Under the pieces are notes generated by a model. It was not told the DNA's origin and did no database searches. It worked only from the letters and a program-made list of their open reading frames with translations. 64,000 bases of DNA from Mycolicibacterium sp. YH-1 (lineage in GTDB: Bacteria > Actinomycetota > Actinomycetes > Mycobacteriales > Mycobacteriaceae): assembly GCF_022557175.1 (NCBI RefSeq), contig NZ_CP092915.1, positions 1,302,001 through 1,366,000 of the forward strand, read 5' to 3'. Positions 51,789 through 59,467 of this stretch are shown piece by piece (positions within the stretch are counted from its first letter, which is position 1; every line of letters starts with the position of its first letter). Made by a program: the position numbers and the translations under genes.

Positions 51789-52426
51789 CAGGGCGGCTTT
51801 CCGACAGCTACTTCGACGATATGTATGCGGCGTCGCCCGACCCCTGGCAACTCGCAGAACGGTGGTACGAGGCGCGCAAGTACGCGATCACCATGGCGAT
51901 GCTGCCGCGGCGGCGCTTCCGGCACGCGTTCGAGCCGGGCTGCTCAGTGGGCGTGCTCACCGAGATGCTGAGTCAACGGTGTGACCGGGTGACGGCCACC
52001 GACGTCGCGAGGGTGGCGCTGGAGAGTGCCCGCAAGCGGCTGTCTCACGGTGACCGGTTCGACGGCGTCACGCTGCTCCAGTCCTCCCTCGACACGCCCT
52101 GGCCCGCCGACGTCGATCTGGTCGTGCTGTCCGAGGTGGGCTACTACCTCGACGCACCCTCGCTGCGCGCCGTGCTAGCCCGAGAGTGTCCTCGACTGCC
52201 GCGCGGGGCCACGCTGATCGCGGCGCACTGGCGCCATCGGGTCGATGACTATCCGCTCACAGGTGACGAGACCACCGACATCGTGGCGCACACACCCGGA
52301 TTACACCTGCAGGCACGCTACCTCGACGATGACGTCGTCATCGGCCTGTTCAGCGTCGGTGCGACGCCGTCGGTGGCCGCCAGCACCGAGATTCCCGGCG
52401 CGTTCAACCCGCCGGAGGATCACTAG
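51785..52426 (+). CDS. NodS-like SAM-dependent methyltransferase
   Basis: 213 aa, GTG start overlapping the PIG-L gene by 4 bp. It matches the NodS group: SYFDDMYAASPDPWQLAERWYEARKYAITMAMLPRRRF, SAM motif I AFEPGCSVGVLTEML, VTATDVARVALESARKRL, and LVVLSEVGYYLDAPSLRAVL. NodS N-methylates a de-N-acetylated glucosamine in Nod factors. With the GT2 and de-N-acetylase genes this suggests a modified amino-sugar product. The stop at 52424-52426 abuts the next SigF-type promoter. Confidence 0.88.
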   Translation: MTGRLSDSYFDDMYAASPDPWQLAERWYEARKYAITMAMLPRRRFRHAFEPGCSVGVLTEMLSQRCDRVTATDVARVALESARKRLSHGDRFDGVTLLQSSLDTPWPADVDLVVLSEVGYYLDAPSLRAVLARECPRLPRGATLIAAHWRHRVDDYPLTGDETTDIVAHTPGLHLQARYLDDDVVIGLFSVGATPSVAASTEIPGAFNPPEDH

Positions 52427-52427
52427 G

Positions 52428-52452
52428 GTTTCCGCACTCGGTCACCCGGGTA
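52428..52452 (+). promoter_or_regulatory. SigF-type promoter of the secreted 150-aa gene
   Basis: GTTT (52428-52431), 16 bases, GGGTA (52448-52452): exact SigF consensus. It begins 1 bp after the methyltransferase stop. Predicted leader about 55 bases to ATG 52512. Confidence 0.75.
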
Positions 52453-52511
52453 TTGACACATGCAACGAAGAGACGTCGTCACCGGGACGACGCGAACCAG
52501 CGGAGAAGGAC

Positions 52512-52964
52512 ATGGCCTCACGACACCGAGTGCGGGAACGGGGACTCAGCGGGGCGAATTTCACGATTGCGGCAATCTCAGCGGCCGTCGTGTTCGCCGC
52601 GGTGGTCTCCGCGGCTGTCGTGTACTTCATCGGGTCCACGGTGTCCTACGCGGGTGACGCCGCTGATTCCGTCGCTCCGCCTCCGCAGACCGTCGGCCTG
52701 GAGGGCACGATAGTTGCCGTATCGGCAGATTCGGTGACCGCACGCGGCGTGGACGGCCGGGACCGCACCTACCTCGTCAACGCCGACACCACGGCGATCA
52801 CCGGTACCAGCGGTCAGGTCGACAGTGCCGGTTCGGCTTTCGCTGTCAACGACGAGGTGTCCATCGTCGGCGTCATGGTGGACGGCACGCCCGTCGCGAC
52901 GGCCGTCGCTCACCGTTCGGTTTCGAACCTGAACGGGCCGCCGATGGACTACGCGCTCCCGTAA
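52512..52964 (+). CDS. membrane-anchored beta-domain protein (DUF5666-like)
   Basis: 150 aa from ATG 52512 (GGAGAAGGA upstream). A helix at about 17-42 (FTIAAISAAVVFAAVVSAAVVYFIGS) anchors it; the outer part has an OB-like repeat, VGLEGTIVAVSADSVTARGVDGRDRTYLVNADTTAITGTSG, resembling DUF5666. Function unknown; it is placed under an exact SigF-type promoter, so stress-induced envelope protein is the best description. Confidence 0.75.
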   Translation: MASRHRVRERGLSGANFTIAAISAAVVFAAVVSAAVVYFIGSTVSYAGDAADSVAPPPQTVGLEGTIVAVSADSVTARGVDGRDRTYLVNADTTAITGTSGQVDSAGSAFAVNDEVSIVGVMVDGTPVATAVAHRSVSNLNGPPMDYALP

Positions 52965-52976
52965 CCCAGTGCGTCC

Positions 52977-53339
52977 CTACTGCGCAGCGTCGCGCAGACC
53001 TGTCAGAGCGGCCTCGACCGACGGGTAGAGGGCGAGGAACTCGTCGAGGCGGGTCAGTTGAATCGGCCGTGCCGTCACCGGGCCGGTGGCCACCACGGCG
53101 AATCTGCGCGAACCGCCCAGTCGTTCGTGCGTCTCGGCGAGGATCCGCAGCCCGACGGACGCCAGGAACGTCACCGCGGTGAGATCGATGACGACGCCGC
53201 CAGGACCGTCGTCGAGCAATTCGGTCAAGAGGTTCTCCAGGGCTGGCGCGGTGGCGAGATCCACAACACCGTCGACCGTCAGTACGGTGACATCGTCCCG
53301 TCGCTCAACAGAGGTCGAGATCCCATCATCTGATGACAA
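52977..53339 (-). CDS. STAS-domain anti-anti-sigma factor (RsbV-like)
   Basis: 120 aa from a TTG at 53339 (GGAGGGA upstream). STAS fold with the phosphorylation site Ser61 in LTAVTFLASVGLRIL. Unphosphorylated, such a protein binds the RsbW-type kinase and frees a sigma factor. It is divergent from the RsbR-S-T-X-UW operon and is the most likely substrate of the fused kinase/phosphatase encoded there. Confidence 0.92.
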   Translation of the reverse strand: MSSDDGISTSVERRDDVTVLTVDGVVDLATAPALENLLTELLDDGPGGVVIDLTAVTFLASVGLRILAETHERLGGSRRFAVVATGPVTARPIQLTRLDEFLALYPSVEAALTGLRDAAQ

Positions 53340-53508
53340 CGGCCATCCCTCCCTCTCCCGTGGCGCATCACAACACCATTCCCTGCGCGAGCCTAGTGCC
53401 CGCCGACACCCGCTGAGATAATTCGAGTCCTCGGCTCGCCGGGTGTCGTCAGGCTAATGTCGAATTCGGCGATGCGCAGAGTCGTGCACGGCCCGGTGGG
53501 AGAGCGGA

Positions 53509-54372
53509 ATGTCTGAGGAATTGTCGATCGATGCGGTATCCGGTGAGGGTTTGCTACCTCAACTGGTCAAACACCTCAGGCAGAACCGCACCGTGCTCCG
53601 CGAGGAGTGGGCTCGCCGCATCACCGAGGCGCAATTGCTGACCGCGATGACACCCGAGGAACTCTTCGGCGAGGCCACCGCGGTCTACGACAACTACGTT
53701 GAGGTGCTCGAGACGGGCAGCGTTGAGGCGCTGCAGGCCTACGCCCGCGACCTGTCCGAGCGCATCATTCCCCGAGGTGTCGAGACCGACGAGGTGCTCG
53801 GCATCGTGCTGCTGTTGCGCGACGTCCTCGCGCGCTCGCTGTTCGAGAAGTACCAGACCGACTTCGACCTGCTCAACCGCGTGCTCGACGCCTACGAGCC
53901 AGCCGCCAACCGCATCGCAAACACCGTGGGTGTCAGCTTCGTTCAGGAGCGCGAGCGCATCATCCGTCAGCAGCAGGAAGCCATCCGCGAGCTGTCCACC
54001 CCGGTGCTCCAAGTGCGCGAGCAACTGCTGATTCTGCCGATCATCGGCGTGCTCGACAGCCCCCGCGCCCGCCAGCTCACGGAACAGTTGTTGCGGGCGA
54101 TTCGCGCCAACCGCGCCAAGGTCGTCGTCATCGACATCACGGGTGTGCCGACCATCGACTCGACGGTGGCCAACCACCTGGTGCAGACGGTCGACGCGTC
54201 GGGTCTCATGGGCGCCAACGTCATCATCACGGGCCTGTCCTCTGACATCGCGCTCACTCTGGTGACAATCGGCCTGGACCTGTCGAAGATGAACGCGGTC
54301 GGCGATCTGCAGGGTGGCATCGAGGAGGCCGAACGCCTTCTCGGCTACGAGGTCACTCGCGCCGGCGAGTAG
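53509..54372 (+). CDS. rsbR: RsbR-type stressosome protein
   Basis: 287 aa, ATG 53509. The N-terminal half (about 1-150) is a helical sensor (non-haem globin-like/RsbRD_N fold); the C-terminal half (about 165-280) is a STAS domain with IDITGVPTIDSTVANHLVQTVDASG. The position of the key Thr in RsbRA of Bacillus is Ser218 here; Ser184 stands near the second regulatory site. RsbR and RsbS make the megadalton stressosome that holds RsbT until stress. Confidence 0.9.
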   Translation: MSEELSIDAVSGEGLLPQLVKHLRQNRTVLREEWARRITEAQLLTAMTPEELFGEATAVYDNYVEVLETGSVEALQAYARDLSERIIPRGVETDEVLGIVLLLRDVLARSLFEKYQTDFDLLNRVLDAYEPAANRIANTVGVSFVQERERIIRQQQEAIRELSTPVLQVREQLLILPIIGVLDSPRARQLTEQLLRAIRANRAKVVVIDITGVPTIDSTVANHLVQTVDASGLMGANVIITGLSSDIALTLVTIGLDLSKMNAVGDLQGGIEEAERLLGYEVTRAGE

Positions 54373-54396
54373 CTCGCCAGACGGTCACGGAATCTC

Positions 54397-54789
54397 ATGC
54401 CAGTACCCATCCTCAAGCAGGGCGCCATCCTCATCGCGACAGTGCAGGCGGCCCTGACCGACTCCGATACCGAGCGGCTGCGCCAGGACCTGATGGAGCG
54501 GGTCAGCCGGTTCCGCGCGCGCGGCATCATCGTGGACGTCACGGCGATCGATGTCATGGACTCCTATGCGGCGCGGTCGTTGCGCACCATCGCGCACATG
54601 ACTCGACTGCGTGGCGCGGACACCGTGATCGTGGGTCTACAGCCCGAGGTCGCCTTCGCGATGGTGCAGCTCGGACTCGTCTTTGACGGGATGCACACCG
54701 CGCTCGATCTCGAGGAGGGGCTGGCGCTGCTGCACCGGCAACTGGCATCGAGTCGAGAACCGGTGATCGGCCGAGACATTGACGACTGA
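54397..54789 (+). CDS. rsbS: RsbS-type stressosome scaffold protein
   Basis: 130 aa. A single STAS domain with the phosphoacceptor in DVMDSYAARSLRTIA: Ser56, matching Ser59 of Bacillus RsbS. It forms the stressosome core with RsbR and is phosphorylated by RsbT, which then leaves to activate RsbU. The stop overlaps the RsbT start by 11 bp. Confidence 0.93.
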   Translation: MPVPILKQGAILIATVQAALTDSDTERLRQDLMERVSRFRARGIIVDVTAIDVMDSYAARSLRTIAHMTRLRGADTVIVGLQPEVAFAMVQLGLVFDGMHTALDLEEGLALLHRQLASSREPVIGRDIDD

Positions 54790-55198
54790 ACAGCCCGCCG
54801 TCACCGTCGTCGACGTGAACGACTCGGACGACATCGTCACCGCGCGACAGGCGGGTAACCAGCTCGCACGGGACCTCGGCTTCTCGCTGACCGACGTCAC
54901 GATGATCGCCACCGCCATCTCCGAGATAGCCCGCAACATCACGAGTTACGCAGGCAGAGGCGCCATCCGCATCGACGTGCAGGTCCGCGACGGGCGCCGT
55001 GCGCTGGTGGTGCGCGCCGAGGACGAGGGCCCGGGAATCCACGACGTCGATCGCGCCATGGAGGAGGGCTATTCGACGGGTCGTGGCCTCGGGCTGGGGC
55101 TGCCCGGTGCTCGACGCCTGATGGACAGGCTGACCGTGGACTCGGTGCCCGGCCGCGGCACCGTCATCGAGATGTGGAAGTGGACGCCGGAGCGGTGA
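54779..55198 (+). CDS. rsbT: RsbT-type serine/threonine kinase
   Basis: 139 aa from TTG 54779. GHKL ATPase: N-box ATAISEIARNITSYAG (Glu49, Asn53), G1 EDEGPGI, G2 TGRGLGLGLPGARRL. It phosphorylates RsbS and RsbR and activates the RsbU-type phosphatase downstream. The TTG start lies inside the rsbS end, an unusual start fixed by the overlap and the ribosome-like site GGCCGAGA is weak; ATG or GTG alternatives within 20 codons are absent. Confidence 0.9.
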   Translation: MTTEQPAVTVVDVNDSDDIVTARQAGNQLARDLGFSLTDVTMIATAISEIARNITSYAGRGAIRIDVQVRDGRRALVVRAEDEGPGIHDVDRAMEEGYSTGRGLGLGLPGARRLMDRLTVDSVPGRGTVIEMWKWTPER

Positions 55199-55818
55199 AC
55201 GACAGCGGACGCATCGGACCCATCGAGTGGGCAGTCGCCGCGCGCCCACTGCCTGGGCAGGACGCGTCCGGTGATCAGGCCATCGCCGTCGCGGTAGGCC
55301 CGGGGGCCGCCGTCTTCGGCGTGATCGACGGACTCGGTCACGGCCCCGCCGCGGCGGTGGCGGCACGACGCGCGGTCGCCGTTGTCGGCGAGCACCGGGG
55401 TGAGTCCCTCGAGGCGATGGTGACGCATTGTCACCGCGAGCTGGCGAGCACCCGTGGCGCGGCGATGACTCTGGCCCGCATCGACTTCACGACCAGCACT
55501 GTGAGGTGGGTGGGTGTGGGAAACGTCGCCGCGAATCTCGTCGCCCGTGCACCGAGCGGGTTGGCGACGAGTTCCTCGGCACTTCTGGCCGGCGGAATTG
55601 TGGGTTCTGAGTCGCTGCGCGTCCACTCGTCAGATTCGGTCGAGATGCGCCCGGGCCACCTGCTGGTGATGACCAGCGACGGCATCACCGATGACCATCT
55701 CGACGCGGTCGACTTCGGTGCACCCGCCGAGACGATTGCGGAACGGATTCTGCGGGAACACTGCCGCGTGACCGATGACGCGCTCGTCCTCGTTGCCAGG
55801 CACCGAGGCACTCTCTGA
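55195..55818 (+). CDS. rsbX: RsbX-type PP2C phosphatase
   Basis: 207 aa from GTG 55195, overlapping rsbT by 4 bp; a start at 55174 would overlap more. SpoIIE/PP2C fold: VFGVIDGLGHGPAAAVAARR (metal-binding Asp) and LLVMTSDGITDDHL (second Asp). RsbX removes phosphate from RsbR and RsbS and resets the stressosome. Overlaps the next gene by 1 bp. Confidence 0.9.
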   Translation: MNDSGRIGPIEWAVAARPLPGQDASGDQAIAVAVGPGAAVFGVIDGLGHGPAAAVAARRAVAVVGEHRGESLEAMVTHCHRELASTRGAAMTLARIDFTTSTVRWVGVGNVAANLVARAPSGLATSSSALLAGGIVGSESLRVHSSDSVEMRPGHLLVMTSDGITDDHLDAVDFGAPAETIAERILREHCRVTDDALVLVARHRGTL

Positions 55819-57995
55819 TGCAGGGTGGCGACTTCTTCCAAAGCTACGGGCGGGCCTTGCGGCGGTATCTCAGCGATGGTGAGGAGGCGAGCCTGGCCGT
55901 TGGCCACGAACTGGGCCGACGGGCGCTGAAGGAGAAGGTCAGCCTGCTCGAGATCATCGAGGAACACTCCCGGGTGGTCGAGCAGCAGCCGGCGTCCCCG
56001 GCTGCGGCGCTGCCGTTTCTGCTCCAGACGCTCGCCACCTTCGACGTCGCGACCGGCGGCTATCTGGACGGTGCCGAGCGCTACGCGCAGCAGCGTGCCC
56101 GGGCCGATGACCTCGCCGACCGTGATGCGTTCCGCACCGCGCTGGTGAACTCGCTCCAGGAGGGGTTCTTCGTCGTGGAGCGCGACGGCACCGTCACCGA
56201 GGTCAACGAGGCCTTCGCCAACATCACCGGGTGCGGGGCCGACGGTCTGCCCTACCGCTGGCCCTACCCGTGGCTGGTCGACGAACAGGTGGCCGCACAG
56301 CGGCTTCGTCAGCTCGTCGCTGAGGGGACCCTGCAGTCCGAGACCCCGATCCAGCACCGCAACGGGCGCATCACGTGGGCCGCGGTGAGCATGAACGCGG
56401 TGACCTCGGACGGGGATGACCGTGGCGCCTACGTCGGGACCATCCGCGATATCACCGCAGCGCGTGCGGCGGAGGCGCGCAGAAGTGCGGTGGTCCGCTT
56501 CGCAACGGACATCGGCGTGGCCACCAGCGTCACCGAGGTGCTCGACATCCTGCTCGACGAGTGCCGCGCGATCGACGTGACGCGCATCGTGGTGGTGCGG
56601 TGGACGCGGGCCGGCGCGGAGCCCATCGTCCAGGCCACCGATCGCAGCACCGCGTGGCGTGACCTCGATGCCGCGCTGCAGGTCGCGTTCGACGGTGCCC
56701 GGCGGTGGCCGCCGTTGTCGGTAGAACCAGTCGGAGCGTCGGAGGCAAGCCCGCTGTCGACGGGCATGATGACGGTGTTGTCCGGCGCGGACGACACGGC
56801 GCTGTGGCTGGAGTACGCGCAGCCACGGCTGACCAGCGACGAGGACAGGCTTCTGGTCGCGGCGCTGGTCGGCCATCTGAGCCTCGCCGTGCAGCACGTG
56901 CGTCAGTTCGAGGCGGCCCGCGAGGCGTCCCTGACGCTGCAGCGCGCCATGATGCCGACCACCAGACCGCCGGTCGGATTCGCGGTGCGCTACGAGCCTG
57001 CGGTGTCGCCGCTGGAGGTCGGTGGCGACTGGTACGACGTGCTGGTGATCGGTGACGATCGGATCGGCATCATCGTGGGGGACTGCGTGGGCAGTGGGCT
57101 GGGCGCCGCCGCGGTCATGGGCCAGCTCCGGAGTTCGGCGCGCGCACTGTTGGTCAACGGCGCTGAACCCGCCCGGCTGATCGAGGAACTGGACTCCGCG
57201 GCCATGGTCATTCCCGGTGCCTACTTCACCACGGTGTTCGTCGGCACGCTCAACACGGCGACGGGCGATCTGACCTACAGCAGCGCTGGGCACCCGCCCG
57301 CACTGCTGGCCGCACCCGACGCCGCCATCGAGATGTTGACCGAGGCGAGTGCGGTGCCATTGGCGGTGCAGCATCCCATCACCCGTCCGCAGGCATCGAC
57401 GAGGCTGCAGCCCGGTGCCACGCTGATGCTCTACACCGACGGTCTCGTCGAGCGCCGCGGCCTGGTGATCGATGACGGAATCCGCAGTGCCGGTGACATC
57501 CTGGTCGACACCCTCGGCTGCTCGGCGGAGGACGTCGCCGACGCGATGCTCGGAAGTCAGACGCCCCCTGGTGGATTCGACGATGACGTGGCCATCGTGG
57601 TGTATCGGCGGCCGCCCACTGCGCTGCGGCTCGAGGTGGTGGCGACACCGGATCAGTTGGCCGACATCCGTGCCCGCCTGGCCGACTGGCTGCGGGCCGT
57701 CAGCATCCCCGAGGAACTCGCCGCCGACATCACCCTCGTCGTCAACGAGGCCTGCACCAACAGCATCGAACACGGGTACCGCGGCAGGCCGGCAGGCCCG
57801 ATGTCGGTGAGCGCAGAGGTAAACGGCCGCGAGATCTGTATTGAGATAACAGATTCCGGCTCCTGGAAGACACCCGATCCGAACCCGCGAGTGCGTGGCC
57901 GTGGGGTTCCGCTGATGCGGGCGGTGAGCGGTGGAATGTCGGTCGATGGCACCGCGGCGGGGACCACCGTCACCATGTCGTTCCCCTTCGACTGA
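55818..57995 (+). CDS. PAS-GAF-PP2C-HATPase fusion: RsbU phosphatase and RsbW kinase in one protein
   Basis: 725 aa, ATG start. Order: RsbU-N-like helical region (1-95), PAS (about 100-215; LQEGFFVVERDGTVTEVNEAFANITG), GAF (about 225-380), PP2C phosphatase (about 390-610; LEVGGDWYDVLVI, GDCVGSGLGAAAVM, YTDGLVERRG, DDVAIVV), and a GHKL kinase domain (about 620-725; ITLVVNEACTNSIEHGY, ITDSGSW). Opposing activities on an STAS partner are thus fused, as in M. tuberculosis Rv1364c, which also carries an STAS domain. Here the STAS is the separate divergent gene at 52977-53339. Confidence 0.92.
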   Translation: MQGGDFFQSYGRALRRYLSDGEEASLAVGHELGRRALKEKVSLLEIIEEHSRVVEQQPASPAAALPFLLQTLATFDVATGGYLDGAERYAQQRARADDLADRDAFRTALVNSLQEGFFVVERDGTVTEVNEAFANITGCGADGLPYRWPYPWLVDEQVAAQRLRQLVAEGTLQSETPIQHRNGRITWAAVSMNAVTSDGDDRGAYVGTIRDITAARAAEARRSAVVRFATDIGVATSVTEVLDILLDECRAIDVTRIVVVRWTRAGAEPIVQATDRSTAWRDLDAALQVAFDGARRWPPLSVEPVGASEASPLSTGMMTVLSGADDTALWLEYAQPRLTSDEDRLLVAALVGHLSLAVQHVRQFEAAREASLTLQRAMMPTTRPPVGFAVRYEPAVSPLEVGGDWYDVLVIGDDRIGIIVGDCVGSGLGAAAVMGQLRSSARALLVNGAEPARLIEELDSAAMVIPGAYFTTVFVGTLNTATGDLTYSSAGHPPALLAAPDAAIEMLTEASAVPLAVQHPITRPQASTRLQPGATLMLYTDGLVERRGLVIDDGIRSAGDILVDTLGCSAEDVADAMLGSQTPPGGFDDDVAIVVYRRPPTALRLEVVATPDQLADIRARLADWLRAVSIPEELAADITLVVNEACTNSIEHGYRGRPAGPMSVSAEVNGREICIEITDSGSWKTPDPNPRVRGRGVPLMRAVSGGMSVDGTAAGTTVTMSFPFD

Positions 57996-58107
57996 ATTTC
58001 CGAAGTCCTTGCGTACGGCGGGTTGGACTTGCGGCCGGTGACGATGGTGACGCCACCGTGCGCTCGGAGACGGTCAAGCACCGCCAAGCCGTCGCATCTG
58101 TCAGCCG

Positions 58108-58476
58108 CTAGAAGGTCGTGGCCAACACCAGTGCCGCGGCGGCGAGCAGCGCCCAGCCGAACGCCGGCACGACGATGCCCCAACGGCGACGGGCCGTGAA
58201 CACCGAGACCGCCGCGGCGAGCACCGCGACCGCGGGCGTGCCGTAGAGGATCAGGCCGAAGGTGGTCTCGTTCGGTCCCAGTTCGGTGCACGTGTTGCTG
58301 GTGCATCTCGCTGTACCGAGCACCTGTAGGTAGGCATACCCGACGACGGCCAGCGCGCCGGGGATCAGCAACGCGGCGAGCACCCAGTTCAGGATGGTCC
58401 GCCGGCGATGACCCTCTGGCGAGGAGGAGTCCTGTGACGTGTCTCCGACGTTCCGTGCGGTGGATGACGCGGCCAT
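58108..58476 (-). CDS. small membrane protein, three helices
   Basis: 122 aa. Polar N-terminus (1-28), then helices at about 29-51 (LNWVLAALLIPGALAVVGYAYL), 72-92 (FGLILYGTPAVAVLAAAVSVF) and 99-119 (GIVVPAFGWALLAAAALVLA); the first outer loop has two Cys (ARCTSNTC). No family recognised. An exact SigF-type promoter lies 42-67 bp upstream. Confidence 0.75.
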   Translation of the reverse strand: MAASSTARNVGDTSQDSSSPEGHRRRTILNWVLAALLIPGALAVVGYAYLQVLGTARCTSNTCTELGPNETTFGLILYGTPAVAVLAAAVSVFTARRRWGIVVPAFGWALLAAAALVLATTF

Positions 58477-58517
58477 TGAGTCGCCTCCGGGATCGGGTGA
58501 ATTCGGTGGGAGATGGC

Positions 58518-58543
58518 TACCCCCGTACCCTCCGCACCGAAAC
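58518..58543 (-). promoter_or_regulatory. SigF-type promoter of the three-helix protein
   Basis: Minus strand: GTTT (58543-58540), 17 bases, GGGTA (58522-58518): exact consensus. Predicted leader about 35 bases to the start at 58476. Confidence 0.7.
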
Positions 58544-58585
58544 CCGGCGTCGTTCTGCGTTTCAGCGTGTTACTGCGCGGCCTGA

Positions 58586-58759
58586 CCACCGGCGCGGATC
58601 TCGTCGACGTCGCGACCATCCACACCACCCGGTATTCGCAAGATCAAGGCCTACAAGCGAATTCAATCTGTACTCGGAGATCATCAGAACACTGCCGAGC
58701 GCGCGCGCCAGCAGGCGAGGAAGTGCCGCAACAAGGCCCGCAAGCTCATCGCGGCCTGA
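58586..58759 (+). pseudogene. possible CHAD-domain remnant
   Basis: In one frame without a start codon, ending at TGA 58757-58759, the sequence reads KIKAYKRIQSVLGDHQNT and then a basic Arg/Lys/Gln-rich end. The first part resembles the C-terminal helix of CHAD domains (polyphosphate-binding). Neighbouring frames carry no matching upstream part. I take it as a degraded fragment or a chance likeness; it lies between two SigF-type promoters. Confidence 0.25.
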
Positions 58760-58774
58760 CGTCGCTCGCTCGGC

Positions 58775-58798
58775 GTTTCACGTGATCGGCACCGGGTA
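58775..58798 (+). promoter_or_regulatory. SigF-type promoter of the UsfY pair
   Basis: GTTT (58775-58778), 15 bases, GGGTA (58794-58798): exact consensus. Predicted leader about 45 bases to ATG 58850, which has AGGAGGGAG at 58836-58844. Confidence 0.8.
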
Positions 58799-58849
58799 TC
58801 CGACGGAGTGCGCGCGCCACGGCGACGGGTGCGCAGGAGGGAGTCCGAC

Positions 58850-59161
58850 ATGGGTGATGATTCCAAGGATCCGATCGATCACGCCAGGACGACGCGGCAG
58901 CACGCGGGCGAGACGATGAAGAACGGCACCAACGCCCCTGGTCTGGTCATCTTGGCACTCGGCGTGATGGCGATGGTCTTCGGACTTGCGGCCTTCGCCT
59001 CTGGCGCCGCCACCGCGGGTTCGGTCGCTGCGATCATCGCCGTCTGCGCCTACGTCGTGGGCGGTGCCTGGCTCTTCGTCACGCACCGACGCGTCCGGCA
59101 ACAGGAGCTGAGGTGGGCCGCCGGACATCCGCACGCCGAGGCTCCGCCTCCAGCCAGTTGA
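58850..59161 (+). CDS. UsfY-like membrane protein
   Basis: 103 aa from ATG 58850. N-terminal MGDDSKDPIDHARTTRQHAGETMKNGTNAPG and C-terminal THRRVRQQELRWAAGHPHAEA flank two helices (about 32-52 and 58-78). The start DP-DH-RTTR-AGE and the layout agree with UsfY, a small protein encoded beside sigF in M. tuberculosis; I recognise this from memory. Function unknown. An exact SigF-type promoter lies directly upstream, far from the sigF locus. Confidence 0.75.
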   Translation: MGDDSKDPIDHARTTRQHAGETMKNGTNAPGLVILALGVMAMVFGLAAFASGAATAGSVAAIIAVCAYVVGGAWLFVTHRRVRQQELRWAAGHPHAEAPPPAS

Positions 59162-59171
59162 GGATGGTGCC

Positions 59172-59459
59172 ATGGCGAGAAGTGGGCCGCATCCCACCGA
59201 CTTCTGGGAGCCCCTTGTGGGGCTCGTCCTCGTCATCGTCGGCATCGCGTCGGTCGGCGCACTGCTGGTGGCTGCGGGCGGAGGCTACGCGAGCCCGGCG
59301 TTGATCCTGACGGGCGCGGCAGCGCTTCTGCTCGGCGGGGGCCTGATGCTGATGATGCATTCCGGACGGCATGACAGAGGCCTGCTCAGGACCCATGCGG
59401 ATGCCGAGCAGCGCCGCCGCTACCGCGCCGAGTTCCGCATCAGGCGGTCCGGGCGCTGA
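59172..59459 (+). CDS. small UsfY-related membrane protein
   Basis: 95 aa. Two helices (about 15-34 LVGLVLVIVGIASVGALLVA and 41-62 ALILTGAAALLLGGGLMLM) and a basic tail (DAEQRRRYRAEFRIRRSGR). Same size and topology as the preceding protein and 10 bp after it, so one operon. Relation to UsfY is by layout only. Confidence 0.65.
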   Translation: MARSGPHPTDFWEPLVGLVLVIVGIASVGALLVAAGGGYASPALILTGAAALLLGGGLMLMMHSGRHDRGLLRTHADAEQRRRYRAEFRIRRSGR

Positions 59460-59467
59460 CGGTCGTT

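Noticed and set aside
55431..57773. 780-aa reading frame on the minus strand
   Set aside because: It lies antisense to the stressosome phosphatase-kinase gene, whose domains and motifs are unmistakable. Its composition (Arg, His, Gly, Asp-rich) is the usual shadow of high-GC codons, and it has no recognisable domain.
57996..58107. Coding fragment on the minus strand reading RLRAHGGVTIVTGRKSNPPYAR
   Set aside because: The stretch has a protein-like feel but no start, ribosome site or family that I can name; it is only 112 bp between two real genes.
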